Source: Candidatus Cloacimonadota bacterium (lineage in GTDB: Bacteria > Hydrothermota > E44-bin80). Taken from it: a stretch of 6,037 nucleotides of DNA. The notes below the pieces were generated by a model. The model ran no database searches and was not told the DNA's origin. It saw only the letters and a program-made list of their open reading frames with translations. Made by a program: the position numbers and the translations under genes. The DNA is taken from NCBI GenBank assembly GCA_004375785.1, contig SOKM01000246.1, forward strand, positions 1 to 6,037, in the 5' to 3' direction. Of the stretch, positions 4,568-6,037 are shown piece after piece (the stretch's first letter is position 1; each line of letters opens with the position of its first letter).

Positions 4568-5926
4568 ATGGAGATACAAATAAAAAGTTCATGGAAACAA
4601 TTTTTGTTGACGATATTTATACTCCTTTTGGTTGTTAATCTTTTTGCCCAATGGGAGCCTGATGTAAGGCTTACATATGATGACTCCTATTCATATACAT
4701 CTTGGTATAATGCCCGATGTATTGCAGCAACAGGCGAAACTACTCATATCATATGGTGGGATAATCGAAATGAAAACTTCGAGATCTTTTATAAACGATC
4801 TATTAATGGAGGAATTCTATGGGGAGCAGACTCTCAACTTACAAACAATTCAGCTTTTTCTGCATTTCCATGTATTGCGACAGAAGGTTCATCTGTTCAT
4901 GTCGTATGGGTAGATGAACGAGATGGGAATTATGAGATCTATTATAAAAATTCTTTTGATGGTGGAACAACTTGGAGCCCGGACACAGGGTTAACAAACG
5001 ATCCTGCACCCTCGGAATCTCCTTCTATTGCAGTTATTGGTAATACTGTACATATTGCATGGATGGATTCTTGTGATGGAAATTGTGATATCTTTTATAA
5101 ACGTTCTATTGACAATGGTCTGACCTGGGAACTCGACACCAACCTTTCTTGTGACACTTCTATTTCTTATAATCCTTGTATAGCTGTCAATGATTCTTTC
5201 ATACACATTGTCTGGTTTGATGATCAATTGAGTAGTGGAAATTCAGATATTTATTATAAAAGATCAAGCGATGGAGGTATAACATGGAGTTCTAATATTC
5301 AACTAACGGACACGGTGACCTACTCAATTTATCCATCAATAGCTGTTTCTGGTTTAAATGTTCATGTTACATGGCATGGGAGTAGAGACAGTACATATAA
5401 TATTTTCTATAAACGTTCAACTACATATGGAAATTACGAAATTTATTACAAGTATTCATCTAACGGAGGAGCAACATGGAACTCCGATACAGGTTTGACT
5501 GCATGTCCTTTGTGGTCTTATAATCCTTCACTAAAAGTTTCAGATAGTATAGTGCATGTAGTCTGGCATGATAATCGTGATGGAAATTACGAAATTTACT
5601 ATAAACGGAACCCTACGGGTAATATGGGTTTCTTAGAAAATAGTGACAAGAGACTTAATACCAGAGACCTGAGACTTTTCTACCACCCTAATCCGTTCAC
5701 GGAAAAGACAGTTATAGGGTTCAAGGGCTCAGGAGTTCAGGAGTTTAACTCTCAACTCCCTAACTCTCCAACTCCTCAACTGACTATTTATGATGTGAGC
5801 GGAAGATTAGTCAAATCAGTTCCACTAACCCATAACCACTTATCACTGGGCATTGACTTAAAAGCTGGCATCTACTTCCTGAAGGCTGATGGAAAGTCTG
5901 CCGGGAAAGTGGTGAAGGTGAGGTGA
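4568..5926 (+). CDS. Secreted Asp-box (sialidase-like) beta-propeller with T9SS type A sorting domain
   Basis: This 452-residue protein has a signal peptide, hydrophobic at about 12-26, with likely cleavage after Ala27. About 50-residue repeats follow, each of the form VHxVWxDxRDGNYEIYYKRSxDGGxTWxxDxxLT...PSIAV. Asp-box-like S-x-x-x-G-x-x-W turns lie at 78-85, 129-136, 180-187, 233-240 and 297-304. The N-terminal half-repeat (31-58) can pair with the C-terminal half-repeat (329-347) to close a ring, giving about six blades of sialidase/BNR fold. No sialidase Arg triad is evident, so binding rather than catalysis is likelier (inference). A linker leads to a T9SS type A domain (about 368-452: HPNPF, LTIYDVSGRLV, GIYFLKADGK, VVKVR), which directs outer-membrane translocation and surface attachment or release. 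Two oddities are a collapsed blade at 279-297 and a repeat-derived insert at 386-404. The ATG has only a weak ribosome-binding site. It is followed after 4 nt by another exported-protein gene. Confidence 0.93.
   Translation: MEIQIKSSWKQFLLTIFILLLVVNLFAQWEPDVRLTYDDSYSYTSWYNARCIAATGETTHIIWWDNRNENFEIFYKRSINGGILWGADSQLTNNSAFSAFPCIATEGSSVHVVWVDERDGNYEIYYKNSFDGGTTWSPDTGLTNDPAPSESPSIAVIGNTVHIAWMDSCDGNCDIFYKRSIDNGLTWELDTNLSCDTSISYNPCIAVNDSFIHIVWFDDQLSSGNSDIYYKRSSDGGITWSSNIQLTDTVTYSIYPSIAVSGLNVHVTWHGSRDSTYNIFYKRSTTYGNYEIYYKYSSNGGATWNSDTGLTACPLWSYNPSLKVSDSIVHVVWHDNRDGNYEIYYKRNPTGNMGFLENSDKRLNTRDLRLFYHPNPFTEKTVIGFKGSGVQEFNSQLPNSPTPQLTIYDVSGRLVKSVPLTHNHLSLGIDLKAGIYFLKADGKSAGKVVKVR
5428..5598 (+). repeat. 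Exact 18 bp direct repeat one propeller blade apart
   Basis: TGGAAATTACGAAATTTA occurs at 5428-5445 and again at 5581-5598. The offset is 153 bp, exactly 51 codons, one repeat unit of the propeller. Other blades encode the same GNYEIYY-like residues with different codons (for example 4925-4945), so this pair was duplicated or homogenised recently. Confidence 0.85.
5730..5777. repeat. Palindromic heptamer/octamer repeat inside the T9SS domain coding region
   Basis: CAGGAGTT occurs twice in tandem (5730-5737, 5738-5745). It is followed by inverted-orientation units AACTCTC (5747-5753), AACTCCC (5754-5760), AACTCTCC (5762-5769) and AACTCCTC (5770-5777). The two arms could fold into a long hairpin. 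The tract encodes residues of the low-complexity segment GSGVQEFNSQLPNSPTPQ of the sorting domain and keeps frame. Confidence 0.75.
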
Positions 5927-5930
5927 AAAG

Positions 5931-6037
5931 ATGAAATTTACAGTTTTTTTATTACTTTTCATAGTAACCTGTGCACAACTACTGTCTGCTGGTTATTTTC
6001 TTGTTTGGGATCCTGCACCACTACATGATTCGGGCCC
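5931..6037 (+). CDS. 5' part of an exported protein gene, truncated by the window end
   Basis: The 35 complete codons visible read as a signal peptide, MKFTVFLLLFIVTCAQLLSA, with likely cleavage after SA (residue 20), then GYFLVWDPAPLHDSG. The mature start, a strand plus 'VWDP' and a small/polar turn, looks like the first strand of a Rossmann-like or flavodoxin-like fold of the kind seen at the N-terminus of some exported proteins, but this is too short to assign a family. The ATG is 4 nt after the propeller stop, and AGGTGA (5921-5926), which overlaps that stop codon, serves as the ribosome-binding site. That indicates translational coupling in one operon. It may be another T9SS cargo (inference). 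The 3' end lies outside the window. Confidence 0.78.
   Translation, partial: MKFTVFLLLFIVTCAQLLSAGYFLVWDPAPLHDSG

Noticed and set aside
4568..5650. Repeats of the propeller gene as a CRISPR-like array
   Set aside because: The periodicity of about 153 bp is in frame and protein-level, with divergent codons; it encodes beta-propeller blades.
5924..5926. The propeller TGA stop as a selenocysteine codon, given tRNA-Sec nearby
   Set aside because: The T9SS domain ends normally at VVKVR before the TGA, the next gene starts 4 nt later, and read-through would give unrelated sequence. The other complete genes end in TAA or TAG.

Overview
The window is AT-rich bacterial DNA carrying five complete protein genes, one truncated protein gene and one selenocysteine tRNA. 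The best lineage clue is the C-terminal type IX secretion (T9SS) type A sorting domain on the protein at 4568-5926. It points to the Fibrobacteres-Chlorobi-Bacteroidetes group or an allied uncultured phylum such as WOR-3 or Cloacimonadota. A tRNA-Sec gene and intergenic tracts of degenerate 7-8 bp repeats fit an uncultured lineage better than ordinary Bacteroidetes. This placement is inference; no rRNA or phylogenetic marker is present.

Layout. Positions 69-1064 (+) encode a PP-loop, MnmA/ThiI-like tRNA thiolation enzyme. It converges across a short hairpin- and repeat-bearing spacer on a minus-strand diguanylate cyclase-PilZ fusion (1190-2335). Upstream of the cyclase is a 234 bp repeat-rich spacer (2336-2569). 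Next comes a minus-strand tRNA-Sec(UCA), selC (2570-2661), with its own sigma70-type promoter. Further upstream on the minus strand is a two-gene unit: a secreted or membrane-anchored platelet-activating-factor acetylhydrolase-like serine hydrolase (2973-4232) and a 65-residue two-helix membrane protein (2758-2955). A 335 bp divergent region (4233-4567) carries one good promoter in each direction and a 16 bp palindrome. On the plus strand follow a secreted beta-propeller with Asp-box repeats and a T9SS tail (4568-5926) and, 4 nt later, the signal-peptide start of another exported protein that runs off the window.

The genes do not form one pathway. Two themes stand out: tRNA biology (a thiolation enzyme and tRNA-Sec) and the cell envelope or secretion (hydrolase, small membrane protein, T9SS propeller and its partner). 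The c-di-GMP protein stands alone, although tRNA-Sec transcription could run into it because no convincing terminator separates them. I see no new defence or mobile system. The most noteworthy points are the tRNA-Sec with a G-A opposition in its acceptor stem, a promoter sequence shared by three transcription units, a palindromic heptamer repeat that has become coding sequence inside the T9SS domain, and a collapsed blade in the propeller.
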